64,000 bases of DNA. Origin: Seriola aureovittata (lineage: Eukaryota > Chordata > Actinopteri > Carangiformes > Carangidae). Positions 27,636-40,380 of this stretch are shown one piece after another. The stretch lies in contig NC_079371.1 in assembly GCF_021018895.1 (NCBI RefSeq), positions 8,759,501-8,823,500 on the forward strand, in the 5' to 3' direction. A program made the translations under genes and the position numbers. Position 1 is the stretch's first letter, and each line of letters begins with the position of its first letter. The notes beneath the pieces were generated by a model. That model had not been told where the DNA came from, made no database searches, and saw only the letters and a program-made list of their open reading frames with translations.

Positions 27636-28471
27636 GCGTGTACAGAAGCACGGCATTGGGCTGCGCCACTATGTGACTCTCGGATGACTGATTACTCCAA
27701 GGGTGGGTGAGTCTCACTGTCTGACTCAGCGAGACAGAATACAGCTCTCCTGCCCCCAACATATACACACAAGCACACGCATACAAGCACACACACATAC
27801 TTGCTTATCTCCAAGTCTCCTATAGAAAGGTGTCTCCCCTCCCCCATGTCTCTAGTGGTGAAGGAGTGAATAGAAAGAGTGAATAGGTTAAATGCTCGTG
27901 TTACCGCTTTGACTGAGAGAGTGACACACATTTCGGGGGCTCTCCTAGTTGCCCTCTCGCTCTAGTGAGAGCGTAAATGTTAAGGTGTGAAGGGGTTAAA
28001 CAAAGGAGTGATTGAAGGAGTGAAGTGTCCGTGCGTTTCCTTTTGCCTCCTCTCCTAAAGTTGTAATGAGGCCCCGGGGAAGATGCTGAGGGCTCTTCAC
28101 ACAACTCAAAGACTCTTTCAGGCCTTTCCATAGTTGGCCCCTTTTCAGCATCTGTGTGGGAAAGCTCTCAGAGAAATAAATTCCTATCAGAACTATGTTA
28201 GCATTAAGGGTAAATTATAAAGTAGTAATGATCTGTAATGTTGCTAATAATTACTTGTCTACTTAGTACCGCTGATTAATATATGCAACAGTTATTCACC
28301 TATAGCCAGTTTATGAAAGCTCTTCCATTTTACATTGTGCAACAAATGGTATATTTTGTATATGCAACTACCACCTTGGTTGAGTGCTGAGAAGAAGAAA
28401 TGCGTTATGCTGTTGTTATGCGAGTTAGTTCAGTTTCACACTGAAGTTTGGCCCCTACATGAATAGTCATT

Positions 28472-28890
28472 GACATTTTGGGAAATACATGTATCCGCTT
28501 TCTTTCAGGGAGTTAGATGAAGAGATTAGTATCAGTCTGGAAGCCCGCTAATGTAGCTTAGCACAGCGACTGGAAACTGTTCCACAAGTAGCATAATCAA
28601 CAAACTAGCATCCCTAAATCTCAGCTTTAGGCTAAGTAACATGGTGTGTCTTGTTTGTTTAATCAACACACAAAGTGAAGTCTAAAAGTTGCAGTAATAG
28701 GGCAGGTATGGGTCAGATTATTTCTTGGCCAGGAGCAGTAACCTCCTAGAGTATCGGCTGGTTGCCCAACAACTTCACAGTGATGAGAAGACTCTAGGGA
28801 GCTACTGTAGCCAAGAAAAAAGCTGTTTCTCACTGTTTCCAATATTTTTGCTAAGGTAAGCTACTAAGCTACTAACTCTATAGGCTAATC
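28472..28890 (+). repeat. dispersed percomorph repeat (non-coding)
   Basis: The order of words CATTTTGGGAAATAC, TTAGATGAAGAGATTAG, AGCTTAGCACAGCGACTGGA, TCTTGTTTGTTTAATC, TTTCTTGGCCAGGAGCAGTA and CTGGTTGCC matches a repeat I recall as widespread in percomorph fish genomes. It has no coding capacity here and carries many differences, so it is an old copy. The family name is not known to me. This is one of the main clues to the type of organism. Confidence 0.65.
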
Positions 28891-30371
28891 AGGCCAATGT
28901 CACTTATTATACTTTGTGTCTCAGTGGTAACTGTTTAAATTATCATTTCATTAAGACAATATTGAAAGGAGCTTGATTGACGTATCTCTGCTATGGTAGC
29001 TACAGTAAAGCGGCTCGCGTGTCAAGTCCACCTTTGCCCCAATAGTCTGGCTGCCAGAGATGGCAGCAGTGGCAAAACTCAATTACAAGTTGTCAAACAC
29101 CTGACATCACAGACAGCACGTTTACATTTTCCTCCACAGTCACTTGTTTAACTGACAAGTAATTGCTGGAAAGTGATTAGGATTACTGCAACTTTATGAG
29201 AATGATCATCACATGCTTCCAGAAGAGGTTTCGGTTTGTGCCATTTCACACTTAAACGTTGTTGTTCTGAGCGAGTAACAAAATGCTGCACAGGAAACTC
29301 AGGGATCTTCGAAGTCATTTGATGATTTTAAACCTGTTTAAAACCGCACTTCTGCAAAATCGATGTTTTCACTGGCTTCATATGCTTTGAATGACAATCA
29401 GCATTTCTCTTTGATACAATTTATACCTGCTTTAACCTGCCCTCCCCATTTGCTGTTCAGCCCCATTTTATTTTCTGACAAATAACATTTTGCATTTAAT
29501 CTTTCCAATCAATATTTTTCCAGTCATGGCACAGGAATTCCAATTTGGGCCCTGAAAAGATTCAATTTAGAAACAGGCATGTTAGCTTGATTTTACTTGA
29601 TATCATTAATAACAACAACAGTAACCTTTCCTTTGCATTTTATTTTAGCTATTGATATTGAATGGCGTTCCAATATGTTTTATACATGATGTATTGAATA
29701 CAGGAGATTAGCTGTAGGTGTTGCAAAGTTAACATTAATAATGATACACGTTTTTAACAGTATGCAACCAGTACAAAGTGACAGCACTAAATTCATGTTC
29801 ATTTATTCATTAATGCTGTGTTCTATCCTTTCTCTGCTTTTTTCTTCATCTAATCCAACATAAGTGAACAATTTCCCACCACAGGATTTAACAACCTCCA
29901 GAGAAGGTTATGAACTCATTACACAGCTGCTACAATAACCATGAGTTGATTTACAGTGAGGCAGAGGATGAGAAGGGGAGTTTTTACAAGATAAAGTTAG
30001 TTGTGAAACTTTAAAACATAAAATGATTGGATACAATGCACTGTATTGGTCTACTGAATTTGCCAATTAGCCCTAAAGTTATCTGTAAAGGCCCGGTCAA
30101 ACCAGGAAGGGGCACAGTGAAGAGCAACTGTGGGGTAGAACTAACAATTATTTAACTAGTGAGCCTCTAAGATGAAACCCATAGTTAATCGGAATAGTTG
30201 TCCTGGCATTTTGGTGTCAGGATCTCATTCAATAAAGAGATGCGCCATGAATTTGCACAGTTTATTCAAAAGATTTATTTACACCACTGATCAATGTCTC
30301 AAAACTGTCTGCAAACCACATCTCCTTTGTTTATCGCAGGACAAGTTACTAAACCCTCTTGTGGCTGTAGT

Positions 30372-30880
30372 AATTATGACCGGAGCAACGGATGAAGTCC
30401 GGTGACTTCATATAGAGAAAAAGTCCACTATGGGAGGAGGTTGGGGATGATGCTATTGACAAAATGTTGGACTTTAATATGGGAGGTTCATTTCGTGTTT
30501 CAAACCGTTCTGTAACCTTAACCATGTATTTATAATTGTAACCATGACTATTAGGGTCATGGTTACATCACAACAAAGTACTTATTTTCACCCAAACCAC
30601 AATCTTTTTCTAAACTTAACCAAGTTGTATTTGTGCCTAAACCTAACCAACCCTTTACTATAGCACTGTCACATCATAAGAGAATAAGCTATTTATTTTT
30701 CAGCAGTGATTTTTAGCAGTTTATCTGTGGTTTATGTCTTGTCGCCAGCTGGAAGCAAATTCAGGAAACATTTCTATGGGTTGTATCAGAGGATAGAGAC
30801 GAACTACTTATGGTTTTTAGGTTGGAGGACTGGTTGATAAACATGGATGATGCAAAGGTCAGAACTTTCAAGACAGCTCA
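30372..30880 (+). repeat. dispersed fish repeat with CCTAAACCTAACCAA body
   Basis: Positions 30575-30660 contain CACCCAAACCACAATCTTTT and GTGCCTAAACCTAACCAACC, words of a repeat I recall from many percomorph genomes. The flanks from about 30372 (AGCAACGGATGAAGTCCGG) to 30880 read as part of the same copy. Its body resembles the minus-strand element at 6770-6985. Boundaries and family are inferred. Confidence 0.5.
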
Positions 30881-31151
30881 CTGTTCTTTTGCGTGTCGGA
30901 CTTTACTGAAGTTGAACTCAATGCAAAAGAATCACATAGATTTACCTTACCCCTGCAGGCAGACCCACTGATAGTGGTGTTTGTGTGATTATTAATTAAG
31001 AATTATTTTAAATGCTTGTGTAACTGGGTATTAATCCAGATTCTCTGGCCAGCTGCCACTTTTCTAAACAATTGTTAAGATGGTTAATTACACCTGTCAT
31101 TCCTGACCATGAGTCACTGTAACCAGTGAAAACACAAATGTACCCGTCCCG

Positions 31152-31211
31152 CACCGATCAGCCACAGCACAGAAACCAGTACCTGGTTATGATGTTGTGG
31201 CTGATCAGTGT
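31152..31211. repeat. 60-bp foldback of transposon-end type
   Basis: The left arm has GATCAGCCACA and the right arm TGTGGCTGATC, an 11-bp perfect inverted match. Weaker pairing continues inward to CCAG/CTGG. The GATCAGCCACA word is the kind of terminus seen in dispersed fish DNA transposons, so this may be two ends with the inside lost. Confidence 0.55.
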
Positions 31212-33098
31212 AGATGAGGAACTGGTGCAAACAGTTTGCTTGCAGAGCAGCTCCCAGGTTAAACTGAGACAAATTGTCACTGTAACGTTAATGGTTGTCA
31301 TTTAGTAAGACCCTGATGAAAACAGTGTGTGTTTCTGGGATCTTTGTTTTGTCACATCAAAGGCTGCTGTATAATGTTGCAATTATTAGAGTCAGTTTGA
31401 TAAATCGTAGCAACAATGTGGTTGTAAGTAGGGTCATAAAATTGCTTTGTTACGCTTTCAGTTTGTGGTTTCATGCCCACAATGGAGTATTGATTTGAGA
31501 TTTAAGAGTAGGTCCAAGTGCACCAGAGGGTTTTTGCTCCAGAGTTCCATCTAAACTGAGACATCAGTGCAGGAAAAAGTCTAATAGTCCAAGACGACTG
31601 CAGAGAATTGAAATGAAGCGAGGAAAGCGATGAAGTTCAGCCTCTGCTTCACACATTGGTAACACCTCTGTCAACTGGCTCCTCATGTATCACAAAAGCT
31701 GGGCAAATTTTCCTAAGAGAGTATTTTGTTATTATCAGTGGATGCTCTGTGAGTATAATCACAAATTGAATGTACAATGAAAGTGCAAAAGACTAAAATG
31801 ACCACTCCAACATGTTACATAAAGGTACATTTTATGATTTGTTTTACGTTGTGTTTGGTGATTCAGTCGTCAGCGTTGTCCTTTCACTCTGCTCCTTCTC
31901 ACCGACCATAACTAATGTTAGTGATTACGAGAGAGAATAATCGTATTGAATGTTAAGTCAATATTGGTTGTAATCACAGTCATAAAGTTGCACAAGTTGT
32001 TGTGTAGTGTTTTAGTGGCTGTAGTAATTCACACATTCTGTCAGTGTATTGATCTGTGTCTGTTAAGGCTGATTAAGCATAATAGAGACTAATAGAAAAT
32101 TCACTTTATTACACACACATTTCGACACGCACAGTCGCAGCTTAGACTTTGTGGAGCTGCACACAAATAGACACAGAACTGAACTGAACCACCAGACAAA
32201 CATAAATGCACATGCACACATGTAGAGATTAAAAATATCTTCATTTTTATTCTTCGTAGATCTGCAGAAGTTTACATTCACATCTGTCTCACTCAAAAGG
32301 ACTTTCAGAGGACAAACAGCTGGTAATGGACACATTAATGAAAAGTCTGACCTTAAGGTTAGCGTCTTAAACGATGAAGCCACCCTGTGGAGTTTTAATT
32401 TCAGTATGACAGAAAACACACAACAGTCAGCAAAGCGTTGGGGTAAAACTTAAGGTCACAGAGAGTATTCAGAATATTGCTTGTAAAAACAAGAATGGTC
32501 TTCTGGACTCATAGATGAACATCACTGGTTAGATCTCACAAAATAACCTACACATTAACCTTTATGTTTTTTTTACATTTATGACACCTGCTAAAAGACT
32601 TTGTGTAAACAGGGAAAAGCAGATGGAATTGGGTCTTTGCTTTGGGCTGTAGTGACATCAAAACATTAAAATTACATTAAGGTCTGCCGATGTAACTTTC
32701 TAAACTTAACTCACAGATTTCAGGTTACCATATTTGCCCATGTGCCAGCAGTTTCAAAGAAGATGGAAACTACTCCTCCTTGTTTTTCCTCTAAATAAAC
32801 TCAGACATTTTCTGATTTCTCCAGGGTCAATAACTGTATCTCCCTAGATTTATTTTCTTTGTGTTGAGAACACAACCAGGAAACCTATGTCACCTGAACC
32901 ATACTCTCTGTATGTCGCCTGTTCTCTGTTCCTGTCCTGAGCCTTAAATACAGCAATGCTGTCAAATACTAGGTAACCGAACTCTAAGGTAACCTCATGA
33001 TCAAAAGCTGTTTTGGAGTATTTATTTATTATTTAAGATATTTTTCATGCCCGGCTTAATACCCAGCATCTTAAAAGTAGAGCAGATGTTTGGACCTC

Positions 33099-33102
<4 letters not shown>

Positions 33103-33162
<60 letters not shown>

Positions 33163-33248
33163 TGTGTGTGTGTGTGCGTGTGTGTGCGTGCGTGCGTTTT
33201 TGTGTGTGTGTGCGTGCGTGCGCGCGCGTGTGTGTGTGTGTGTATGTG
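33103..33248. repeat. (GT)n and (GTGC)n microsatellite
   Basis: GT array of about 50 bp followed by GT with GCGTGC variants. A CA array of opposite sense lies at 33350-33372. Confidence 0.93.
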
Positions 33249-33335
33249 TGGGAGGGAGGGAGGGAAGATTGACGAGTAAGGCTTTGACCTCAGTGTGTAG
33301 GCTGCAGCAAAGACACATGATAACATCACTCTCCT

Positions 33336-33372
<37 letters not shown>

Positions 33373-35202
33373 TACAAGCACACACATAAGCACACACACA
33401 AACACAAACGATAACATCTCCCTGGTGGGTTGCCTCTAAAGAGTCTCCTCCATCACTGACTGCAGAGGCCCTTTTACTGCAACAGAAAGACTACTGCATT
33501 GCATGCAGACACACGCAAGCATGCACTGTACATGCTGACTCAAGAATACACACTTCATAGTAGCACACACACTTACATGCATGTGTATATACACACAGAC
33601 ACAGGGGATCATGGATGTATCCTGCAACACCGCTGCAGTGGTCACTGCAGCCTATCTCAAATTAAATAGCAAAAAATGGAGCTGAATAGGCATTTTGTAA
33701 TAGAAAGAATGTGTGTCACAAACAATGTTGGACCAGTCCTTGAGCTCTCTTTTACTATGACTGCAAAAACAAAATGTGATTTTTTTTTAAAAACGGGCTT
33801 TTAATCTGCAGTGCATTGAGCTTCCAGTAACATGTTGGTTTTATATATGACCTTAATCTATGTTAAAATCTGAAATTTTAACAAAAATCACTGCTTTAAA
33901 AAAGGATTGCAAGATAGCTTAGTATTTAATGGATAAAAATATAACTACATCAATCACTGGATTCCATGTTAGAGATACTGACTAATTATCCTCAAATACA
34001 CAAGATTGAAGAAATATCTGAATCTGAATAACATCCAGTAATGTGAGCAGCTTATTTAACCTATAAATCATGTGTGAAGCATTATCCTTAACTCTGTGAC
34101 TCCACACCCTGTCGGTATATGATACAGCATTAACTTTAACATCAGTTCATCCTGAAATCAGCCATAAAAAAGAACATAAGAGTGAAAGGCCAGCAAAAAG
34201 GATAAATCTCTCTAACTCAAAGCATAACGTCACTTAGGAAACAGCTGCAACACAGGATGCTAATACACAGTACACAAAGTATTTTCCTAACCGAATAACA
34301 TCAGTTGTGAGACATTTGTAAATGGGACCATGACTACACAGCCAATGTTCTGGTTTGTACTGTGTGATTTTGTGGTCAAAGTACAGGATGGTGTGTTGGG
34401 ATCTGTCAAGGCTGCAGGATTATAAAGTTTAGACTGACATGAGGTGGAGTGCAGAACCAGTGGAAAGTCCCCATCTGGACCAATCGGATATTTAACACTA
34501 TAAAACCAAAGAGTTGAATCAAATGCAGAAACTCACAGGTGTACTGCTGTCCAGCCATTTCTAGTGCCAAGGTTTAGCTCAGGCTCTTCTGTCAGTTATA
34601 TAATGCACCCAGAATTTTAAAAGGAGATGTGTCAGCACATCTATATGTTTTTCTTTTGGGGGGGGGGACAAAAGCTCAGCATGTTTCAGGTGAAGTGTTA
34701 CAGTTGGTTAGTTTGGTTAAATGAAGGCAAATTACGACACAAATCAAAGTCTCACTTGTTCAGGTGCTTAGACGTGAATTAACTGGATCCTCCATATCTT
34801 AGCAATATCAAGTGGTGATCCTCCAGTGACAGTTTCTGCCTTTGCCAAAATGCAAATATTTTAATTTTTTTTAAATTTGTTTATGATCATTTCAAATCTA
34901 AAACGATGCACAATTTTCAAGAGTGTAGCTGTGGCCAGAGGCGTGTAACATAAACTGGGAAAAAAACAGCCACAATATAAAACATAGCTGCGGACTTCTA
35001 AATGATGTTTTTAGTGTTTATCTTGGCTTAAGTCAGTTCAGTCGCTACTTTATTAAGGCAGAGAGATGTGGGGGGGTGGATGGAGTGAGTGGGAGAATAA
35101 CTGACAGGGAAATTGCAGAGGGAAATTATTGTTATTCCACAATTAAATTATATATACTGGGTGGAATCGCCCCTGACAGGGCTGACCATAGCAGCACTCC
35201 TG

Positions 35203-35234
<32 letters not shown>
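35203..35234. repeat. (GT)n followed by (GAGT)n
   Basis: About 15 GT units running into four GAGT units. Confidence 0.9.
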
Positions 35235-35235
<1 letters not shown>

Positions 35236-36734
35236 TGAGTGAGTGAGAGCGAGTGTGAAACTTTATCCGTCTACCAAGGCCATTGAGGCTACACTGGCAG
35301 GGAGGAGAATGTAGAAAGAGAATCGGAAGGAGAGAGAATTAAAGAGAAAGAAAAGTAGTAACATCAACAGAGTGAAGCAAAAATAGTCTATTTTAAGGCT
35401 GAGTGGGTGTTAGTGAAAACACAGCAAACCCCCGGTAATGAGCCTATTTTGAACAGTATGTACAACATACACCATGACAGCACGTAAAACAAACCATCCT
35501 CGTTGCTTGACGACGAAATCTGAACATAGTCACACTGTGTGTTTAGGCCCAAACATATTGATGCTGTAAAAAAAAAAAAAAAAAAAAAAAATCCTTTCAT
35601 CTTGATTTGGGGCCATTTCTCAGGGAGAAAGCTGACCTTGTCCTTGTCTCAAACCATTAAAAACACATTGTCAAATGTGAAAAATGAATGGGTTTCATGT
35701 ATAAAAAATGACTGCTCAGTCTTTATTCTTCCTGAAACAATGACTCTTTGAATACACAAGGTTTCGGGTGATATGTAAAGTAAACTGGCCTTATTTTCTC
35801 TCCAGTGAAATTAATGATCCATGAAACTTGGGCAAAAACAAAGCGAAGGGTTGCACTGGCTCGTGTTGATGTTGGCTCCTGCAAGCCACCAGAAAAATGA
35901 CTCTGTAGTATAAATTTGAGTAAATCCCTGGATTTCTAATGTAACAGGGATCTCTCATTTACTTTATTTTCATTGTTGACTTTTTCCTGTAAAAAATTTG
36001 ACTTCAAGCCATTTGAACAGTCTCACAAGTTATAATGAGGGGGTATATTATTTTTGCTGTATATTGTATTTCTCCCCAAATCAACTGGGAAATTTATCAG
36101 TTTATTTTGATTAGAAAAAATAAAATCAGTTATGCAAAGATTTGGGTAAAAAGGGATTTCGAAAAATTCATTGGCAGCTCAAAGTTTATCTTTTATATTT
36201 TTTTATTATTGACAAATCTGGCACATAATCCGTAGTTCATTTGTATTATCTCTCAATTTTTCTCTTTATTTTCTAACACTGCAAACAGTTTTCTGATTTG
36301 TAAATTGTACCTTTTTTTTTTTTTTAAAACACCCACAGCCGACAGTACCTCTAAAGATAATACGTTTTGGCGTTTTTTCACACATGTGAACATATCCTGT
36401 AATGTGAGTTGTGTGTCCAGCCTCGTGTTTTGCTGTGCTGTAATTTTATGTGCATGCATACACTGCTTAAGTCACGAGGGACCTGCTTGTGTTCTGATAT
36501 ATTTTGTTTTGTATATGCAGCTTTACCAGTTTGTACTAGTCTGTCATTGCAATCTGATCCCCCTGTGGATTGCTTTGATGGAATATCCGTCTTTTCTGCA
36601 TTTTCTTTTCTCTGCTCTCATTTCTGTCTCCATTTCTGTGTATGAAAACCACAGAGAATCAATAGGCGTTGTGTTTCTTCAACACACTGAGTGGGACCTT
36701 TTGTGTGTGTGTGTGAGAGGGAGAGTGTGTGTGT

Positions 36735-36743
36735 GTGAGTGCG

Positions 36744-36808
<65 letters not shown>
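36735..36808. repeat. (GT)n microsatellite
   Basis: About 37 units; GT-rich sequence with GAG and GCG variants leads in from 36702. Confidence 0.94.
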
Positions 36809-37967
36809 TTGTGTTTTCTTGTAATGACAGTCAACCTTGTTTTTCATTCCATTCAGGTCGATACTACATATGAGACAGAGTATAGTTTATGAGCGTGCTA
36901 ATAGCCCGAGACAGCAGTGACCTGCTTATGAGTTAGAAATGGAAGAAGCACAGATCAGGGGTGTGTGTGTTCATATGTATGTGTGCATTAATAAATAATG
37001 AGTTATAACTCTATGTGATGACTTGGCACATCAGGGGCACCCTGGACAGAGGGTCAGACTTTGTGTCTCAGTTTTGATGTTGCACGATGTTCAAATAATT
37101 TCAATTCAAGTCAAGTCAATTTTGTTTATATAACCTGGAATTACAAATTTGTTCTAGTGGGTTTAACAATCTGCATCATACAAAACCCTTTACCCTTACA
37201 ACCTCAATTCAGATACAGAAAAACTTTTATTTATAAAAAAAAAAATTAAAAAACAATAAAGGAAAAAGAGCAATTTACAATAATTTCTGTTCTTAATAAA
37301 CTAAAAAACATTGTTTTCTGTGTCACAAAGTGTTGTGCCAGTGTACTCTCCACTACACCATCGATCCAATTAGCCTTAAAGCTCTTAACTTAAAATAAAT
37401 TAGTAAGCACAATTCTTTGTTATATCCTAAGTCAACTCGAACACTGGTAAACAATAAAGTTAATATTCTCCTGTCTTGTGACCCCTCGTCACAGGTTTAA
37501 TGTGTAACAAGTATTTTTCCTCTTCTCAGATTGCTTAATTAGAAGAGTTTTACAAACCCAAAGAGATAAACCGATGCAGTATTTCCCAAGAAATGACTAA
37601 TCCTTGCAGAAAAGTCTGGAAAAACAAACATAACTTGGTGTACCACATCACATTTTTGATTTTTTGATGTCTCATTTTTTGATTTTTGTCCTGGCCCATA
37701 CGTTTGGGACCACTGCCATCGACAAAGGTCGATGTAAACTACTTTTCTTATTTTATATTAGATATTATATTATTATTAGTTCTTTGGGGGGAAATGGTGA
37801 CAAGGACTTGAATCTGCATTTTGGATAGACTGTAATTTGACTTGCGTCAGAGTTTGAACCAACAGACCAATAAGTGGCACCAGGGTGTTATTTTTCTAAC
37901 AATCTGTTTTTCTCTTCCCTCCCTCCCTCCCTCCCTCCCTCTTCCCTCTCTCTGGTTCTCCATCCAG

Positions 37968-38039
37968 CACTCTCAACAACAACAACATCACCCTCATCCC
38001 CCTGTCCAGCTTCAACCACATGCCCAAGCTGCGGACACT
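37968..38039 (+). CDS. slit3: slit3 exon: last LRR of domain D1
   Basis: This 72-nt phase-2 exon lies between CCAG at 37964-37967 and GTGAGT at 38040. It reads [18 protein letters not shown] then PKLRT(L), the Slit signature LNNNNI....[11 protein letters not shown] that precedes the D1 C-terminal cap. It is the last full LRR of D1. A (CCCT)n tract lies just upstream, separated from the acceptor by about 27 nt, and a CA repeat starts about 20 nt after the donor; both could affect splicing efficiency, though that is inference. Confidence 0.96.
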
Positions 38040-38057
38040 GTGAGTATAACACACAGT

Positions 38058-38094
38058 CGCACACACACACACACACACACAGACACACACACAC
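38058..38094. repeat. (CA)n just downstream of a splice donor
   Basis: CA array with one GACA interruption, starting about 20 nt after the donor of the exon ending at 38039. Confidence 0.93.
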
Positions 38095-38253
38095 ATTTAT
38101 ACAAAGAGGTATTTACATATACTGCAGATGCTCGTACACATGCACTCTGTGGTTACACATTAACACATACACACATGCACGTGGATGAATTACTGCCCAC
38201 TTTCATGTAAACTGAGTAAGTACAGAAACACACTGCACACAATGTTCACTTTC

Positions 38254-38302
38254 ACACACACACACACACACACAACACACACACACACACACACACACAC
38301 AC
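38254..38302. repeat. (CA)n microsatellite
   Basis: CA array with one CAAC interruption at about 38275. Confidence 0.93.
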
Positions 38303-38399
38303 AGCATGGCAGTGCGGTCTGTGTGTGATCATCTAATCATGCCATAATAAGAGACCAGCTCTTCTATTGTTTCATGACTGTGAATAATCATGTGGCCAT

Positions 38400-38401
<2 letters not shown>

Positions 38402-38460
<59 letters not shown>

Positions 38461-38575
38461 ACACACATAGATACACATGGAGATGGATACAGTGACATGT
38501 GCATGCACCACACACACACACACACACACACACAAACAAACACACACACACACACACACATACACACACACACCC
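38402..38575. repeat. compound CA microsatellite
   Basis: Two CA arrays (about 38402-38467 and 38508-38575) around a short unique core; part of four CA arrays in 540 bp. Confidence 0.93.
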
Positions 38576-39674
38576 TTGAGTAATGGTAACTCCATTAATA
38601 CCACAAGAAAGGCTTTTTAAGGCTCCGTAGTTCAATCTGCTTTGATTCATTAGAAGAAACCTCATATGCTGATGTTACTGATGTGAGCACAGACACTAAG
38701 ATACACACTTACAATTGGCAGAGCCATGGCACGACATCTCAAGGGAGGCTACCCATAATCCCTTGGGGACTGTCTGAGAGGCAGACCATTGGTTGCGTTC
38801 CTGCTGGCCACAGTGGGGTTGAATTTTGCCAAACCAGCATGCAGAGAATGGGATTTCCTCCCCAAATCACCATTTTGAAGAGCCACTTGTGTGGTCACAC
38901 AGCCCTACTTAACATTCAGAAATGGGGGATTTCTAAATACACAACACTGCTAAATACAAGCAGGACAACAGTGGTCCATTTATCTTTTATGACCATGTCT
39001 TCTGTTCAACTTTTGACCGACGGTGTCCGCCAACAGCCAATCACATGGCGGCGTTTGGATATTTCCTGCATACTGCTGCAACTCTAGTGGCAATACGGCT
39101 CAAAATCAGCCTTTTAAAATTGGATTTCAGGCAGCAGCACAACTGCACAGTTGCCAGGAGATTGAGTTACTAATATCCAATATCTTTTAATCAGGAGCCC
39201 TCGTCTTCTTCTGTTTTCTGTCAACACTGAGTGACTGTCTCCTCTGATTTAATCCTTCTTCCTCTTCCCTTTTTTGTCTCCTCCTCAGTGTTTTTGCTTC
39301 AAAGTTCACGTTTCATCCATCCCTTTTCTGCCTTATTCTCTGCATCTTTCTCGCTTTTAATGATCCTCTCTTTCCGCCCACCCTCATCATTATTTGCTAA
39401 AATGTCTTCACTCACTTGCTTTGCTTCCTCTTCCTCCTCCTTTTCCTCTCCTTTCTTCCACCTCCTCTCTGTCCAGTGTTCACATCTCAGTCCATCCTGT
39501 CCCTTCTCCTGCACTGCCTCTTCATGCAGCTCCTTCTCGCCGCCTCCTCTGTATTAAATTTGGTGTCCGTTCTTTTTTGCCGCCCTCGGATCCTGATATT
39601 GAATTTGCTGCTTTTATAAAAACGACTTATTCAATCAATTGTTTAGAGATGTCCCTGATTTGATTAGCAGGGAA

Positions 39675-39715
39675 CTTAGAGACACCTACACACAGTGTGT
39701 GTAGGTGTCTCTAAG
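39675..39715. repeat. perfect 19-bp inverted repeat (palindrome)
   Basis: CTTAGAGACACCTACACAC at 39675-39693 is followed by a 3-nt AGT spacer and its exact reverse complement at 39697-39715. A third, imperfect right arm (TAGGTCTCTCTGAGTTCCC) follows at 39718-39736 and pairs with the extended left arm from 39671. Another GTGTGTAGGTGTCT copy lies just downstream. Confidence 0.9.
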
Positions 39716-39758
39716 TCTAGGTCTCTCTGAGTTCCCTTGTGTCCCACAGTGTGTGTAG

Positions 39759-39795
<37 letters not shown>

Positions 39796-39906
39796 AACTT
39801 CTCTTTAAATTAAATGGCTTACCTCCCCTGCCACCTTAATCTGTGATTTCTTCAGATGGCCACTATTTAGTTCATGCTATCTGTTTTTTCTCACACGCTC
39901 GCTGTC

Positions 39907-39914
39907 TCTCTCTC

Positions 39915-39960
<46 letters not shown>
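39907..39960. repeat. (CT)n tract
   Basis: CT array with one TGT break. Confidence 0.9.
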
Positions 39961-39962
<2 letters not shown>

Positions 39963-40276
39963 AATCCATCCATCATATTTTGCCTTTTTTCTTTCTCTTT
40001 CTTTCTGCAGTATCCTTCTATTCTATTAGCAGTAATGATATCACCTCATGGTGCCTCTTATTCAGAAACTTGAACCAATGAAAAGATTAGAACTCCCACT
40101 GCTTGTGTGTTTGTGTAATTCATTGCACTAAAGATGTGCCCGGTATCCCTCAGAAAAAGCACAGATAGACACACACACATGTTCATGAAAACATCATGCA
40201 CCGTGCACGTATTCACTCGCAACCAATGAGCACAACAAACGCTATCACTGACTTTCAGCTACATAGAAACACACCC

Positions 40277-40277
<1 letters not shown>

Positions 40278-40319
<42 letters not shown>
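40278..40319. repeat. (CA)n microsatellite
   Basis: About 20 uninterrupted CA units. Confidence 0.93.
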
Positions 40320-40322
<3 letters not shown>

Positions 40323-40380
40323 TACACTTTCTCCATACCCCCTGCCTGCTCCCATTCTCCCCTGTGTTTTAATCCTACTT

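Larger units (their letters stand above)
10325..37967 (+). other. slit3: 27.6 kb intron between two D1 LRR exons
   Basis: There is no Slit exon inside, and the flanking LRRs are adjacent in the known protein, so none is missing. It contains pyrimidine blocks (10360-10640), many GT/CA arrays, a purine block (15290-15720, 23880-24500), an old Tc1-like fragment, a percomorph dispersed repeat, a second dispersed repeat at 30372-30880, a small foldback at 31152, and several low-repeat AT-rich blocks with TAAT words (14205-14420, 17745-18330, 19680-19760) that look like candidate conserved noncoding elements. The remaining sequence gave no recognisable feature. Confidence 0.85.

Noticed and set aside
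32383..32396. CCCTGTGGAGTTTT, the same 14-mer as the MITE end at 56069
   Set aside because: No matching second end or shared interior was seen nearby, so a solo remnant is possible but unsupported.
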